Shown here piece after piece: positions 62,899-64,000 of a stretch of 64,000 nucleotides of DNA. Every line of letters begins with the position of its first letter. The stretch's first letter is position 1. Under the pieces are notes generated by a model. It was not told the origin of the DNA, did no database searches, and was given only the letters and a program-made list of their open reading frames with translations. Source of the stretch: Caldimonas brevitalea (GTDB lineage Bacteria; Pseudomonadota; Gammaproteobacteria; Burkholderiales; Burkholderiaceae_C); the NCBI RefSeq assembly GCF_001017435.1, contig NZ_CP011371.1, positions 2,480,001 to 2,544,000 of the forward strand. The letters are read 5' to 3'. The position numbers and the translations under genes were made by a program.

Positions 62899-64000
62899 AT
62901 GCACTACGAAGATTTCTATCGCCGCTCGATCGACGAGCGCGACGCCTTCTGGGCCGAACAGGCCGGCGCAATCGACTGGGAGACGCCGCCCCAGGTGATC
63001 TGTGACGACAGCCGGCCGCCCTTCGCGCGCTGGTTCGTCGGCGGCCGCACCAACCTGTGCCACAACGCGGTCGACCGCCATCTCGCCGAGCGCGCAGGCC
63101 AGAACGCGTTGATCCACGTCTCGAGCGAAACCGGGCAGGAGCGTGTCTACAGTTATGCCGAGCTGCACGCCGAGGTGGTGCGCTGCGCGGCCGTGTTGGA
63201 GTCCCTCGGGGTCGGCCTGGGCGACCGCGTGCTGATCTACATGCCGATGGTGCCCGAGGCGGTGTTCGCGATGCTGGCCTGTGTGCGGCTGGGCGCGATC
63301 CATTCGGTCGTGTTCGGCGGTTTTGCCAGCACCAGCCTGGCCAGCCGCATCGACGATGCGAAACCGTCGGTCGTGGTGGCTGCCGACGCCGGCAGCCGGG
63401 CCGGCAAGGTGCTGCCCTACAAGCCGCTGCTCGACGAGGCCATCCGCCTGGCCCGGCATGCGCCCCGCCATGTGGTGCTGGTCGACCGCGGGCTGGCGCC
63501 GGCCCCCCGAGTCGACGGCCGAGACCTCGATTACGCGGCCCTGTGCGAGGCCCAGGCGGGGAAGGATGTGCCCTGTGTGTGGGTCGACGCCACCCACCCC
63601 AGCTACACCCTCTACACCAGCGGCACGACGGGTCGGCCCAAGGGCGTGCAGCGCGACACCGGCGGGTATGCGGTGGCGCTGGCGGCGAGCATGCGCCACA
63701 TCTTCTGCGGCCAGGCGGGGGAAACGTTTTTTTCCACCAGCGACATCGGCTGGGTGGTGGGGCACAGCTACATCGTCTACGGGCCGCTGTTGGCCGGCAT
63801 GGCCACCATCCTGTATGAAGGCCTGCCGATCCGCCCCGACCCCGGCATCTGGTGGCAGCTGGTGGAGCGCTACCGCGTCACCGCGATGTTCAGCGCGCCC
63901 ACCGCGGTGCGGGTGTTGAAGAAGCAGGACCCGAGCTTCCTCACGCGCCACGACCTGTCGTCGCTGCGCGCCTTGTTTCTGGCTGGCGAGCCCTTGGACG
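62899..64000 (+). CDS. prpE: Propionate-CoA ligase PrpE-like, N-terminal part (cut by window end)
   Basis: The first 367 codons are visible and the gene runs off the window. Begins MHYEDFYRRSIDERDAFWAE, the propionyl-CoA synthetase-type N-terminus of the acetyl-CoA synthetase family. The adenylation motif YTSGTTGRPKGVQRDTGGY is intact, as is the TSDIGWVVGHSYIVYGPL core. Activates propionate (or a close short-chain acid) as the acyl-adenylate then the CoA thioester. AAGGAG lies 8 bases before the ATG. Upstream, 245 bases separate it from the divergent NlpC/P60 gene. Confidence 0.93.
   Translation, partial: MHYEDFYRRSIDERDAFWAEQAGAIDWETPPQVICDDSRPPFARWFVGGRTNLCHNAVDRHLAERAGQNALIHVSSETGQERVYSYAELHAEVVRCAAVLESLGVGLGDRVLIYMPMVPEAVFAMLACVRLGAIHSVVFGGFASTSLASRIDDAKPSVVVAADAGSRAGKVLPYKPLLDEAIRLARHAPRHVVLVDRGLAPAPRVDGRDLDYAALCEAQAGKDVPCVWVDATHPSYTLYTSGTTGRPKGVQRDTGGYAVALAASMRHIFCGQAGETFFSTSDIGWVVGHSYIVYGPLLAGMATILYEGLPIRPDPGIWWQLVERYRVTAMFSAPTAVRVLKKQDPSFLTRHDLSSLRALFLAGEPLD

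Overview
The window reads as a chromosomal segment of a high-GC betaproteobacterium of the order Burkholderiales. The basis is the core gene order (rlmE-ftsH-folP-glmM-pstSCAB-phoU-phoB-phoR; dnaX-ebfC-recR beside the 4.5S RNA gene; trxA-rho-rpmE) and protein sequences typical of the Rubrivivax/Leptothrix/Ideonella-like branch. I cannot name a genus from the sequence alone. Genes are dense and mostly housekeeping, with an accessory stretch at about 24.7-44.9 kb.

Layout. 1-4.8 kb: end of rlmE, then ftsH (with a heat-shock-like promoter), folP and glmM. 5.0-12.8 kb: a phosphate block. A fasciclin-domain lipoprotein gene diverges from pstS, and both have PhoB-type direct repeats in the shared intergenic region. 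pstC, pstA, pstB, phoU, phoB and phoR follow; three tandem 65/66-bp repeats, each carrying its own ribosome binding site, separate pstC from pstA. 12.8-18.4 kb, mostly on the minus strand: a MATE exporter coupled to an ArnT-like glycosyltransferase, ribosomal protein L31 type B, rho and trxA. 18.6-24.6 kb: an AddB/AddA-type helicase-nuclease pair.

24.7-29.5 kb: two tandem paralogues with protein kinase, HDOD and GAF-like regions. The first keeps every kinase catalytic residue; the second has lost nearly all of them. 29.5-34.2 kb: homospermidine synthase, an orphan small protein, a beta-propeller lipoprotein and a divergent LysR regulator. 34.4-39.5 kb: a giant protein with kinase-like, ATPase, GAF and GGDEF domains. 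39.6-43.5 kb: a two-gene cellulase operon (GH48 then GH5-CBM2) with a perfect LacI-type palindrome upstream. The GH48 C-terminal accessory module is broken by an apparent frameshift.

43.8-44.9 kb: a small island-like patch next to the SRP RNA gene ffs. It holds a Tae4-like type VI amidase effector gene with an apparent single-base frameshift near its start, a translationally coupled two-helix membrane protein, and a degraded tyrosine integrase N-terminus. This suggests ffs was used as an integration site. 45-64 kb: dnaX-ebfC-recR, a MAPEG protein, an orphan ABC substrate-binding protein, mltD-gloB, a methyltransferase, rnhA, an RND efflux pair, a molybdenum cofactor operon (moaA-mobA-GNAT-moeA), an NlpC/P60 hydrolase, and the start of a propionyl-CoA synthetase gene cut by the window end.

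All assignments come from reading the sequence and recalled family knowledge. No searches were run, and residue numbers are counted by hand from the stated starts.
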